Origin: Aspidiotus rigidus
Taxonomy: Eukaryota; Arthropoda; Insecta; Hemiptera; Diaspididae
DNA: 64,000 nucleotides
Assembly (NCBI GenBank): GCA_035079385.1
Contig: JAVHKY010000029.1
Span: forward strand, 13,020,001 to 13,084,000
Direction of reading: 5' to 3'
This document shows, piece by piece, positions 11,801 through 22,854 of this stretch. The first letter of the stretch is position 1; each line of letters starts with the position of its first letter. The notes below the pieces were generated by a model, which saw only the letters and a program-made list of their open reading frames with translations, did no database searches and was not told the origin of the DNA. Position numbers and translations under genes: made by a program.

Positions 11801-12759
11801 TGTTGATGTTGTGTGACACAAAAGGCTTCATTCATAACCTTGAAATTTATTCGGGTCAAGAAAATGACGCAAGATTTCGTAGACCCGATGAACCAGACTT
11901 GGGTGCAAGCGCTAATATAGTTGTACGTTTGGCGCGTGGTGTTCCAAAATTTCGTAATCATCGAATTTATTTCGACAATTATTTTACCACCATTCCCTTG
12001 CTTGTTTTCCTACGTAAAGAGTGGGGTATATTTTCATTGGGTACTGTGAGGTCAAATCGGTTTTCGGATTGCAAGTTGCTTGAAAAAAAGCAACTGAAGC
12101 GACTACAACGAGGATATAGCATTGAAAGATTAGGTGTCTGGAAGAATACGCCAGTTAGTGTTGTTCAGTGGAAGGATAACAGTTTTGTACATCTTGCTTC
12201 AAGTTTTGCTGGCATATTACCAACAGACACAGCTCGTCGATTAGATAAAACAAAAAAAGAACATATCAATATTCCACGGCCCTATATTGTTCAGGAGTAT
12301 AACAAATTTATGGGTGGTGTGGATCTTTTGGGAAGTTATATCGGAAGAAGCAAAATAAAAATGAAGACAAGAAAATGGTATATGCGAATGTTCTACCACA
12401 TTGTCGATCTAGCTATAGCAAACTGCTGGATTCTTTTCAAAAAGAAGCACCCAGACCTTCCAATCACTCTCGCTAAATTTCGTCAAGAAATAGCCTATTG
12501 TTTGATAAACTTTGCGAAAAAGACCACTACAGGACGTGGTCGTCCTCCTGTAAAACCATTTTCAAAAGTCAGAAGACAAATCATTCCTTCTTCCGACATT
12601 AGAAAAGATGGCAATCATCTACCTGATTTTTCTTCAACTCGTGGAAAGTGCAAGAATGGCGACTGCAAAGGAATATCGTACATTCGTTGTGTCATATGTC
12701 GAGTAAATTTATGCATCAATTCGCGAAATAATTGTTTTTTGAATTTTCACCAGGTATAA
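8870..12759 (+). CDS. piggyBac-like transposase, four-exon model, 800 aa
   Basis: Likely transposase for TTAA-specific cut-and-paste. The model joins 8870-9116, 9200-9307, 9880-10116 and 10949-12759. Every junction is AG/GT and every intron falls after codon base 1, giving 2403 nt in frame. Exon 1 is acidic (NEDELQKIVDNWDWNES) then Ser/Thr-rich; exons 2 and 3 are low-complexity Thr/Pro/Ser. Exon 4 carries the DDE_Tnp_1_7-type core with the catalytic aspartates in SVDENI (residue 455), YFDNYFT (540) and GGVDLLG (656), spaced as in the family. The C-terminal 35 residues have a C-x4-C...C-x2-C...C...C...H cluster, as in piggyBac cysteine-rich domains. No internal stop was found in this model. 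The start at 8870 is the first ATG in frame; a domesticated gene is possible but the flanking TIRs argue for a transposon. Confidence 0.85.
9640..9740 (+). other. Retroelement-tail-like segment in intron 2 of the piggyBac gene
   Basis: ttttcctgaagatgacggc...ccgtcgaaacgtcgattgtg is a composition often seen at the 3' ends of arthropod non-LTR elements. It resembles the GAAACGTC tails at 818-1036 and 40905-40970. It may explain why intron 2 (572 nt) is much longer than intron 1 (83 nt). Confidence 0.4.
10201..10310 (+). pseudogene. Decayed extra copy of the piggyBac phase-1 exon
   Basis: A good acceptor (ttggttatag ending 10200) is followed by atatcacaaaaaca. This matches the starts of exons 2-4 (atattacgaac, atattacaaat, atgttacaaat), each giving D-(I/V)-T after the split codon. 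Read on, it gives DITKTISKIFLDSMRRKSK and stops at 10308-10310 with no donor seen. The 84 nt before it (10117-10200) closely resemble intron 1. It is therefore a duplicated unit that has lost its coding function and now lies in intron 3. Confidence 0.65.
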
Positions 12760-13198
12760 GATTTTGTGAATATCATTTTCCCTAGGAGTGCAAAATGTTT
12801 ATCAAAAATTTTATCCCATTTTGTATTTTGTTACATTTGCGCTGTTTATATAAATAAGATTACATAATTTCGTTTTTTTACAAGTTTCAAAATTTGTACA
12901 GAAAAAGTTATTTCACGAATCTATAATTATTTTTGTTGGGTTTTGCTTATTATTGATCGCATCGTACCTAATCATTATCATTATAAAACATAAATGAATA
13001 AAGTTTTGTTAGAACACCTTCGTCGTTTTGCTTTTGAAGTAAAAAAGGAAGTAAATCTCAAAACGTTGTACTTGTATGAGCTACCTAATAAAATCTACAC
13101 GAATACGGGAGTAAAATAATACGAAACGTAAATACATGATGTAGCGTACCATACACGCAACGTTGACAACGCTACACACAAATCCTCTAATGCATAAC

Positions 13199-13214
13199 GT
13201 TGCATATATGCAAC
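13199..13214. promoter_or_regulatory. Palindromic 16-mer GTTGCATATATGCAAC, right copy
   Basis: Exact copy of the left subterminal palindromes, about 145 bp inside the proposed right terminus. Its neighbouring bases (aatgcataac) also resemble the left end (aatgcatacg), supporting a shared subterminal inverted block. Confidence 0.6.
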
Positions 13215-13358
13215 GTAGAAAAATGGTCCGTTTGGGCACCTTAAGGGACAGCTGGAATTTTTTGGTTATTTTTCTCATATTGTGGTGATCTCATAAAACA
13301 ATGTAGGATTTTTTTTTTTTTGATTGCGAAAAAAAAATTTTATTCATGCACTCAAGGG

Positions 13359-14393
13359 TTTGTCGACTGAAATAGTATATATTCGACCAATGCTGTGCAA
13401 TGGTCGTTCCTAATAGCCTTGTATCATAATTATGACTGAGCAATTTTACCAAACAGACAAAATGTTACTAAGGTTGACTTAAAATAAGAGGTGTCAAGCA
13501 AATGTTGATTGACTTAAAACTAGCTTTTAGCTTCTTGCTTAAAACTTGGCTATTGCTTTTTTGTAATTTTATTGGCCATTCGCTAATAGCTAAACTCCGG
13601 AACAGAATAATAAAACTCCGGAGCGGAATGAACCATAAATCTCAACTCTGGAGCTAAATGAACCTTTCCGGAGCGACATGAAAAGCAGCTGATCAGTATT
13701 CGCTTTTGATTGGCCAACGGCTGAATGAAAAAATCATTGACTGGCTTTTGATAAGATTGGCTGCTTCTGCTGCTTTAGCGATTAATGGCTTTTGCTTGAT
13801 ACCTTTGCTTCAAATTGACTCCAAATCGACTCGACCAACGTACATTACCAGAGAACTACAAATCGACTTGAAATTGACACAGAGGAGGATGTCAGGTTGA
13901 TAGAAAAATTCGAAAAAGTCGACGCGACAAACATGAATCGTAATGGAGTTGCCCATATCTACTTTTGGTGCTAATGTCGACGTCAGTCGATTTCAACAGC
14001 ATTTCGACGTCATTTTGAACAAGACTCTTCAGTCGACGTTCGATGTCAACCAAAAATCGAAATCCAATCGACAATCAACATAGTTTTTCTAAAATGAACA
14101 ACAAAAATCGTGATTCCACATAAGAGGACAACGGTTCTAATCAAGTTTAGGGATCTAAAAAGAGTTTTGAAGGTGACTATAGCTACTCGAGAAGAAGAAG
14201 TGGCTCTGATCTTTTTCAAAGAACATGGAAAAAATTGCAAATGTTTGAAGGTGATCACAGCTATCCGAGACGTACGGAGGTTCTGATCTACCTCCAAATG
14301 AGGAGCAGGATTTCAGGAAATTTCAGTAATGAAACTATACACATGAGGAGAGGGGGGGGGGACAATCGATCCTAATCGAGATGGTTAGATTAA
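13359..14393. repeat. TCGA-rich dispersed repeat, right part, with a short minisatellite
   Basis: 13800-14290 is dense in gtcgac/tcgatt words like the segment left of the piggyBac element. 13596-13690 holds four imperfect copies of a ctccggagcggaatgaac-type unit of about 25 bp. Open frames here are short and follow no family I know. A G-run lies near 14350. Confidence 0.5.
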
Positions 14394-14465
14394 TCCAAGG
14401 TAAACGCCAAAGGACGAATACTCCGAAGGGAGGGTAAACAATGCAAACCGCGGAAAAATATAAAA

Positions 14466-14502
14466 CGACGAGCGCTTTCGGTTAATAAACCATCATCAAG
14501 CC
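14466..14502 (-). ncRNA. Hammerhead-ribozyme-like motif, left end of PLE composite A
   Basis: On the minus strand: TTGATGA, a ggtt...aacc stem II, then GAAAGCGCTC. This matches the minimal hammerhead of Penelope elements: core TGATGA and GAAA, with AGCGCT forming a 3-bp stem III without a loop. Such a fold would work as a dimer, cutting after the C that follows AGCGCT. The first core base (C3) is T here, so activity may be weak. Confidence 0.6.
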
Positions 14503-14544
14503 TGAACTGAAAGCAACTGACGAACAGAGGAGAAAAACAAGGTA

Positions 14545-15162
14545 TTAAGATTGGCCAAACGAGAAATCGTGGTGAGAATCATAAACCACTTCAATCAGGC
14601 CATCTTCCGGAATGTACGAGTTGAGTACAGTGATACCATCGGTGTTGAGATGACGCATTATCTCTATATTATGCTCGAGGGCAATGCGCTTACGGTAAGA
14701 GTTCTCCTTATGGAGGAGCTTTACGGATCCATCGCGGAAGCTGTGGACGTCGTTTATTAACAGATCAGCAAACGCTGACTCCCCTAAGTATCCCTTCTTC
14801 CACGACTTCCGGTGCTCAGCTACTCTAACTTTCATTTGGCGGCTGGTCTTACCAATATAAAAGCCTCCACAATCCCTACATTCCAACTTATAAGCACCAC
14901 TCCTCTCATCAACGGGTATGGGGTCCTTCAGCCTCACAAACAACCTCTTGACTGTGGTAGGGTTATAAAACGCGGGTCCGAAGCCAAACGGGCGAAGGGT
15001 CCGAACCAATTGGAGGGAGAACTTCCTCAGTAAAGGAAGACTGATCCATCGCAAACGACGATCGCGGATCGTGTCTCGGTGGAGGGAGGTGGTGGAATCA
15101 AGAAGGCTCCTCGTAACTTTCCTCCGAACCATCACGTCAACATCGACATTGGCCCCATTCAC
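14545..15162 (-). pseudogene. Penelope GIY-YIG endonuclease portion (inverted half of composite A)
   Basis: A 205-codon open frame covering the C-terminal third of a Penelope protein. It begins in the linker (VMVRRKVTRSLLDSTTSL, then LRPFGFGPAFYNP). The GIY-YIG nuclease domain follows: GAYKLECRDCGGFYIG has a C-x2-C pair between the GIY and YIG halves, typical of Penelope endonucleases, and is followed by R and EH (QMKVRVAEH). It ends with LNTDGITVLNSYIPEDGLIE. In a full element this nuclease nicks the target for primed reverse transcription. The RT part is missing on this strand, so it cannot act as a retrotransposase alone. The frame is uninterrupted but truncated at its 5' end. Confidence 0.85.
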
Positions 15163-15174
15163 TCTGGCCAGGTG

Positions 15175-17290
15175 TTTGCTCCTCCTCCTTGATTTTGTTT
15201 ACTTTATGCTGGACGTCAATGAAAAGTGTCGGCAGTTTGAGGTGAACTTGAAGGAGAAAAAATAGGAAGTTGTCCTCGCTAATGAATGTTAATGATGATG
15301 TGGTTGAGGAAGGGGTGAGTGACGGTGTTGTTGTCCATAAATTCCACCCCCCCTCTCATAAATAATAGTCAGGTAGTGTTTAATAGTGACGACACAGCCC
15401 TCCTTGAGAAAAGTTTGAAATTCAGTTCACCTCCCCTCAAGAAAGATGAAACCTTGCCAAATGTTGTTGCGGATCTTGCTGTTTAAATTGGTCCTGGTTG
15501 TAATACCCAGGAAGTTTCTGCAGAATTAGTCCGCAATAACCCCCTCTCTCTCATGAGTGATAAATTGAGAGGAGTGATTCAGGTTCAAAGAGGAAGATTA
15601 AAGAGGGAGATTTAATCGTCAATAAGGCTGACAGGGCAATGCTGTTGTGGTTATGGAGAAATCCGCCTATTCTTTGAATGTCCATGAATTCCTTCAGCAG
15701 TGTGGTGCTAAAGAGAGGGAGGATTTCAGCTTCCCTAAGCACGTTAAAGAAGTTAGGAGTGTTAAAAACAGGAGTGAGGCTAATATCAAAACTCCTGCTC
15801 TGAAAAAAACCCTCCATGTTCCTAACCCTACACCCCCCCTCCTCTACGGGCTGCCTAAAGTGCATAAGAACAATACCCCGATGCGACCCGTTGTATCTTC
15901 CATCTCCTCAGTTACCCATCTCCTTGCCAAATTCCTGGACCGTTGGTTCAAACATCGCACTGATTTTGAATCTCCTCATTCGAACTTGAATTCGGCCTCT
16001 TCAACTGACGTCCTGAAGGGTGTAAGTCTTCCCCCGGGAACGACCGTCTGCTCGTTTGATATTGTTGGTTTGCTCCCGAATATTCCTAAGGCTGCTACTA
16101 TCCAGCGTATGGGTGAGCTACTCATTAAAGTCAACATCCCTCATAATGAGCTTCATGAATTTTTCGATCTTCTGAATATTTGCTGGTCCCCCAACTACTG
16201 TAAATTTGAAGGAAAATTTTTGGAGTTTCCTGATGATGTAGGGATCCCTATTGGATTACCTTTAGGCTCTTTCATCTCCGAAATTTTCATGTCCAAGTTT
16301 GAACTTGACCTCTTTTCCTCGAACCAGGTGTTACTTAATCATATTCATTATTGGCACAAGGTACGTTGATGACGTTCTATGTACCTGGACTGGTCACCCA
16401 GATCTCCTTGGTGAGTTTCTGAGGTATCTCAATGCCTGGTACCCTTCAATCAAATTTACGTTGGAAAATAGGGGTGTTTTCCATCAACTTGTTGGATTTA
16501 TCGATCTCTATAATAGACGGTATCCATAGGTTTGGAATTTACAGGAAAGATACTACGACCGATGTTTTAGTTCACGGAGGTTCGTTCGGTCCTGTTGCTC
16601 ATAAGATGACTGCCTTTCATATCCTAGTTCACAGACTGACTCGTATTCCTTTGAGTCAGTCTGCCTTCAAGAAAGAATTACTCACAATAAAACACCTGGC
16701 TAGAGTGAATGGGGTCAATTTCGACGTTGACGCGATGGTTCGGAGGAAAGTTACGAGGAGCCTTCTTGATTCTACCACCTCCCTCCCCCGAGACACGATC
16801 CGCGATCGTCGTTTGCGAAGGATCAGTCTTCCTTTACTGAGGAAGTTCTCCCTCCAATTGGTTCGGTCCCTTCGCCCGTTTGGCTTCGGACCCGCGTTTT
16901 ATAACCCTATCACAGTCAAGAGGTTGTTTGTGAGGCTGAAGGACCCCATACCCGTTGATGAGAGGAGTGGTGTTTATAAGTTGGAATGTAGGGATTGTGG
17001 AGGCTTTTATATTGGTGAGACCAGCCGCCAAATGAAAGTTGGAGTACCTGAGCACCTGAAGTCTTGGAAGAAGGAACACTTAGGGGAGTCAGCTTTTGCT
17101 GATCAGTTGATAAACAGTAGCCACAGCTTCCGCGAGGGATCCGAAAAGCTCCTCCATAAGGAGAATTCTTACCGTAAGCGCATTGCCCTCGAGCATATCA
17201 ACACCGATGGTATCACTGTACTTAACTCGTACATTCCGGAAGATGGCCTGATTGAACTGGTTTATGATTCACCGCGATTTCTCGTTTGGC
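15175..17290 (+). pseudogene. Penelope RT plus GIY-YIG ORF, frameshifted (main half of composite A)
   Basis: Order: N-terminal region (DVNEKCRQFEVNLKEK), RT with YGLPKVHK (about 15845), motif A FDIVGLLPNIP (about 16055), motif B GIPIGLPLGS (about 16240) and motif C YVDDV (about 16362), then the linker and GIY-YIG domain (GVYKLECRDCGGFYIGET, about 16966-17030) to the end near 17290. Several frameshifts break it, including an extra A just before YVDDV and another near 16465. In motif B the usual GSPLGS serine is leucine. It is a full RT-EN layout but inactive. The extreme N terminus is missing at the junction with the inverted half. Confidence 0.88.
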
Positions 17291-17341
17291 CAATCTTAAT
17301 ACCTTGTTTTTCTCCTCTGTTCGTCAGTTGCTTCCAGTTCA

Positions 17342-17381
17342 GGCTTGATGATGGTTTATTAACGGAAAGCGCTCGTCGTTT
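17342..17381 (+). ncRNA. Hammerhead-ribozyme-like motif, right end of PLE composite A
   Basis: TTGATGA, ggttta...taac stem II, then GAAAGCGCTCGTC. One stem II base is altered (aacg in place of aacc) relative to the 32801 copy. It is the outward-facing counterpart of the motif at 14466. Confidence 0.55.
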
Positions 17382-17483
17382 TATATTTTTTTCGGTTTGC
17401 ATTGTTTACTCTCCCTTCGGAGCCCTTTCGCGTTTATTTCGGATAGCCGTAACCTCGAGGAACGTATTCGTTTACTCCAAGGT

Positions 17484-18095
17484 CTTTGTAATTCATCTCC
17501 GGCCCTATTGATGAGAGGAGTGGGTGCATCGTAAATCATTAGCCAGAGATCGGATTTTTCGGCAAGAAAACGTGTGATGTTTGGCACTGAAATTCAAAAA
17601 TTCGGGAATGTTCGGCATTTGAAACAAAATAAGAGAAATGCGCGTTTTTCAGTACATTTACTTATTTCAGATAAAAATTATTCAATTTCCAATCAAAATT
17701 ACTCGATTTTAAACCAATACTAACATATTTCAGAAGTTAAAATCTATCAATTTTCAATCAAAACTGTCTCATTTGAGGGTTTTCATTCATTTTCCCTAAT
17801 CAAAATTACTTCGCTTTAGACCCAAATTTAAGAATTCTTCGACAAGAATTAGCCCATAATTCAGTATTTTTCAAACAAAAATCCACCTGATTTCAGGCAA
17901 AATTTAGTAGACCTAATTTTGAACAAAATCTTTATGATTTAGTATGAAATATTTCTCAATTCTGTATAGGCAAACAAAGATTTTTTGTGCTTTCGGCTGT
18001 TTTCGTAATTTTTATCAATTTCGGGCATTTATTCCGGTGTCGGCATTTTCCGGCAAAATAGAATTCTTTTTCCCCGGCCTCTTCACCACGATTCG
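17484..18095. other. AT-rich segment, no gene recognised
   Basis: Repeated loose words (tttcaatcaaaatt, ttcggcatt) suggest an old degenerate repeat. A 78-codon frame at 17944 has no recognisable features. Confidence 0.4.
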
Positions 18096-18099
18096 CGCT

Positions 18100-18670
18100 C
18101 ATATTTGGAAAACATCCTTCCACCCTCCCTGGAAAAAGTGCCAAATGCCACGAAATCCGATCGCTGCTCATTACTATTAACTATGTCTCGGCGTGGTTGG
18201 GTTCGATTCCTGTGCCAGTCTACCTCCACAAACACGTCCATCATCCTTCGCGTTTCATCAACTGAGTGTCCCAAGGTCACTGCGGCACCTGTATCCTGCA
18301 GTTCCTTAATAAAGCTGGTTCAGACATTCCTATGTTTTTTGAGGCTGATCATGTTATGCAGACCGCTGTCTGTGCAGCGGTATCTAATTACGGTTCCCCT
18401 GTCCAGGCGCTTTCGGTCCGCGCACATTTAAAAGGCCGCCATGAATGCAGCGGAGCCATGGCACAGCAATGGCGTCTGCTACATTCTTATCGGCAATTAT
18501 TCGCGTTAAATTTTTGGTGTAGAAGCCTCTGATTATGTTGACTATCTTATACGGGTATCTATGTTCCTCAACGAATTTACAACGCTTTCCTATTGACCAT
18601 GTCAAACGCATTCCTGAGGTCAACAAAAACTGCATGTGGGGCCGAGTGCTGCTTCAGTGTTTTTTCGTGC
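18100..18670 (-). pseudogene. Non-LTR retrotransposon RT fragment
   Basis: Minus-strand reading gives RT motif A (FVDLRNAFDMVNRKAL, about 18590-18650). After a frameshift come FVEEHRYPYKIVNIIRGFYTKNLTR and IIADKNVADAIAVP, the order expected between RT motifs A and B of LINE polymerases. Frameshifts and stops make it non-functional. The stretch to 18100 is assigned by continuity only. The clade is uncertain. Confidence 0.7.
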
Positions 18671-18684
18671 AATTGACACCAGGT

Positions 18685-18790
18685 TACACCTCTGCTTCTT
18701 AGATTTTGAAAAGGCCTTCAATAAAGCTCCTAGCTTTCTTCGTTGGTTACTGATGTATTCATGGACAGATTCGAATCCAACCTTCTTGAC
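18685..18790 (+). pseudogene. Short plus-strand RT motif A fragment of a retroelement
   Basis: HLCFLDFEKAFNKAPSFLRW resembles LINE RT motif A (LDFEKAFD). It directly precedes the (CT)n tract and is opposite in strand to the neighbouring LINE piece, so it belongs to a different insertion. Confidence 0.5.
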
Positions 18791-18791
18791 T

Positions 18792-19670
<879 letters not shown>

Positions 19671-19679
19671 GTCTATCAC

Positions 19680-21389
19680 ACTAGGTTTATACTAGGTCAA
19701 AAAGTAAAGAGAGGACGAACGAGCGGAGTGAGTTCACCCATAAGCTACTCAGCTTAGCATATAGTATTATGTTGAGCTTATACCAGACTGGGAGGAGTCA
19801 ACGAGAGGAGCGAAAGAGCCCATTAGCTTGTCAGCCTTACGTACAGTACACCAGGCTTTGATCTACTGTAGGGACTAGTAGAAATTTTGAGTTCAGAGTA
19901 ATAATTTTCTATCATTCAAGAGCATGTTATTTATGCCCGAGAGGAAAACGTACTTTCAACAGGAAACGTGTTTCATCGATGAGCTTTAGAAAACTGACTG
20001 CGCTATACAAGCCTCTGCCATCCAAAGGAGACAAAAAGAATACTCTTCGGAGTTGTTGTCACGATTTCACGATCAAAAACGTGTGATTTCGATGTGTACT
20101 TCGTTTATCCCACATTTTAATAACGTATATCTCGTTTAATCCGTCCGAAATTTCAATATTAACGATTAACGCGCTTCGTTTTCCTTCAATCAAAGTTTTT
20201 GCGTTCAATTCTACAGGTGTTCAAAAATTTCAGTTCGTGCTGTCATGTGCAAATTTTCTCATGTAAACTGAGTGAAAATTTTGCGCTCGACAGCGAGTGA
20301 ATCGTGTCATCCACGTTTACAAAGCTCTCTCACCCCTGGAAGTCGCGTATACAGGAAAATGAGTACCTACCTATAACACGTGCGTTTAAAGTACTTCTAG
20401 CGCAAAACGCCAAACGTCGATGAAACGAAACGATAAAACTTTTGGAAAAGGGCGCGTCAAATTCCAATTCGGTCACGAGGTAAAGACACGAACTTCGAGA
20501 GAAAGGTGTTCTATATTGAAACAGTCGAGCAGTGCTTACGACATTACCAAGTTTAGGATCAATAATTCAGAGGAGAAATATTCGAAACGTTGATCCTCAT
20601 CATATTTTTTTTTTTTTAATATTCTCCACTTTTGCCTCTACAACAAAATGATGACGTATTTTTTCTTCGCAAATTGAAAGAAAAAAGAGTTCTCCTTTTT
20701 CGGAGGGATATTTTCTTCCTTATACTTGACTGAAAACGTGTTCTGCTTTCTCGACGAGCAATCCCCTAAAAGCCTCTAATAAGCATTAAGTGCATAATTT
20801 TCACAAATTTGCATCACGACAACAATAAATTGATTCTTTCCTACTCCAGGTCTACTCGAAGATTCGGCGAGATGGAAAATTTTTAATTCCTCGGGTCGAG
20901 TGACGTTGATGGTTCTACCCTTAACGAAAGATACAGAATAAGAAGTCTTAAAACGTACTAAAGTGCGAGTAAGTTAACGTGCAGAACGTTATAAGAATGT
21001 AAAATGACACCTGCAGGACAAATAAACTCCCGAGTTTAAATCGCATTTTCTTTTGTACTTTTAAATATCGCCCATAGAACAGGTGGAAGACGCCATTATA
21101 AATTTTAATTTCATCGTGATTATCAAGCGTGACTCGTTTTCGGGTCAAATTACGACGATTTTGAAGAAAAAACGAGGTATGATTGCTAGAAATGGAGGCG
21201 AATAGCGGCGCAAAGAAATAATTATGTAATATTGCTTTTCCCCTCGAGAGCTTTCTCTTTACGAGGATGTATATAAAATTTAAATAACATGCTTCTGATC
21301 GAATCTTCTGTTTTCTCACGAACAGAGAGCGTCACCAGAAAATCACGTTTTCTCGACATTGTCCTTTATCCAATTCTGCAGAGAACCAT
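19680..21389. other. No gene recognised
   Basis: 19680-19870 has gaacgagcggagtgag-type words also present near 29620. 20000-21360 looks unique, with a 123-codon minus frame at 20948-21319 that is lysine/phenylalanine-rich and has no recognisable domain. It may be part of a host intron. Confidence 0.4.
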
Positions 21390-21599
21390 GCAGCGCATCA
21401 CGTCGATTTTCAGTTGACACCCAGCTTCGAGTGGTAACGGAGGTCTACTCGACAGAAAATTCACTTCTTTCGAAGCCTGAGCGAAATTGTGTCGATATAA
21501 TGTTGAGCCCGATCTCAACTCGACGTAGATATCAGTCGAATAATGCTGACTTATTTTCCCCGTCGATCTGGACTCGATTTGCTTCTCCAAATTCTTAAA
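21390..21599. repeat. TCGA-rich dispersed repeat
   Basis: Dense gtcgat/tcgacg words as in 7960-8281. It directly precedes the LINE composite at 21600, as a shorter TCGA-rich stretch does at 39300-39370. Confidence 0.5.
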
Positions 21600-22830
21600 T
21601 CGATCTAAAATCATTTGCCCGACCTCAGAAAATCGACGTCGAACTGGACTCCAAAAACGATAGCAACGTAGGGGAAAACTGGCCGAAAATAAGGAATTTC
21701 CTTACACCATTCTCTGAGTAAATCCTTGGCCACTTCTTCAAAGAAAGGGACATGGATTGTTTCGACGAAAACAACGAGGAGATCATGAAGGCAGTCATGG
21801 TCAAGGGCAACGTCACAGCATCCTCTTGAACAATCCAACCTGTAGGTATGAGAAACAGAAAGCGACGCGACGTACGGCGCGAAAAATAAATGGTATCTAG
21901 ATTAGGTACAGAAGATGGACGACTCGCACAATAGTCGAGCCTTTTACGAAGTTGTGAATACCATCTATGGGACACTGCAAACCACAATTTATACCGAAAG
22001 GAGGTAGGAGGAAACACTCGACGGACGGATGGAGAAGACATTATTGCAAATTGCTGAACAAAAACCAGTAGTGGACTTGGAAATAAATACTAAAAAAACC
22101 AGAATTAGCTCAAGTAAGCAAAAGAGTAACAAAGCTTCCGGAGAAAATAACCTTCCAGTGGGACTCAATATAGTTGGCGAAGGACGCTACATAAACTATC
22201 TAAAGTAGTTTCGGACAACTTCGGTGAATCAGAGAAGTGCGACAGAGCAGACCGCACGAATTATAAAGGTAACTTCCGGCCCTCGAAGCATATCAGCCGG
22301 ATCACCTAATAGAAGCACCATCGAAATGATCCTCAGTCTTCTTCTTTTTCTTCAGCCATGACGATCTCGATCCTAGGCTCATCCATTGGCCAGTTTCATC
22401 AATTCCCCATAGGCGTCTCTGTCGGCTGTTGTACGAAACATCCCGTCCAATTCCGGAGGTTCCTCAGCCAAGATAATCTCTGCCGCTCTCCGTTTTTCCT
22501 CTATTTTCCTCATCATTATGGTCTGCAGTAGGACATTTTTAGGATCGCGTATTATGAGGCCGAAATATTCCATCCTCCTTCTCCTGTCTGTGCTGAGCAG
22601 TTCCCTCTCCTTCCCCGTCATCTGAAGCACTTCGACTTTGGTCTTTTTTTCTGTCCATGAGATCCGGAGCATAATATCGGTAACACCAAAGCTCAAAGGC
22701 CTCCAGCCGATTAAGTGTTCTAGTTTTCACAGTCCATGTTTCTACTCCATACAGGAGCATCGGCCAGACATCGCATTTCAAGATTTTGATTCTTAAAGCG
22801 AGCTTCGTGAGCTCTGAGTACCTTTACGGG
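21600..22830. mobile_element. Rearranged LINE composite, copy 1
   Basis: A plus-strand part (21700-22290) translates in broken frames as the endonuclease-RT linker of a LINE (WFDENNEEIMKAV, then WKTK/FNKVVNTIYG-type blocks, and NKASGENNLPVGLN). It is followed by a minus-strand C-terminal part (22379-22830). The copy at 39290-40790 has the same parts, order, orientations and junction (near 22300 here, 40010 there). The inversion therefore happened before the two copies separated. Confidence 0.75.
22379..22830 (-). pseudogene. LINE RT ORF C-terminal region, copy 1
   Basis: Minus frames give MLLYGVETWTVKTRTLNRLEAFELWCYR, then after a frameshift MLRISWTEK, RRRMEYFGLIIRDPKNVLLQTIM and KIEEKRRAAE...PPELDGMFRTTADRD. 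This is the conserved tail after the RT domain in endonuclease-RT LINEs (order ETWTL, FEMWCYRRMLRISW, YFGHIMR, GKIEGKR). It is inactive: no RT catalytic core and a disrupted frame. Confidence 0.85.
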
Positions 22831-22854
22831 GAGGAACCGGACTAGGTTTCAAGA

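Larger units (their letters stand above)
8286..13358 (+). mobile_element. piggyBac-type DNA transposon, about 5.07 kb, apparently full length
   Basis: The left end is TTAA (8282-8285) followed by CCCTACAATGCAT, as expected for piggyBac elements, which insert at TTAA and begin with CCC. The matching right end is ATGCACTCAAGGG (13346-13358), an imperfect inverted copy followed by TTTG instead of TTAA. The palindrome GTTGCATATATGCAAC lies near both ends (8302, 8637, 13199). Inside is one transposase gene in the plus orientation. The degenerate right terminus suggests ageing, or that I have misplaced the boundary. A TCGA-rich repeat flanks both sides. Confidence 0.75.
14402..17475. mobile_element. 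Penelope-like element, head-to-head composite A, with 8-bp target duplication
   Basis: A minus-strand 3' portion (14402 to about 15170) abuts a plus-strand copy (about 15175-17475), so both outer ends are element 3' ends. Each outer end has the same series: end of the GIY-YIG ORF, a hammerhead-like motif, a cggtttgcat-gtttac block and a ctcccttcgga block. TCCAAGGT occurs immediately outside both ends (14394-14401 and 17476-17483), which suggests the pair inserted as one unit. Penelope elements are known for terminal repeats in direct or inverted orientation and for 5' truncation. Confidence 0.75.

Noticed and set aside
18195..18215. GGTTCGATTCC, resembling a tRNA/SINE B box
   Set aside because: No A box at the right distance and no cloverleaf; it lies in sequence assigned to a minus-strand LINE fragment.
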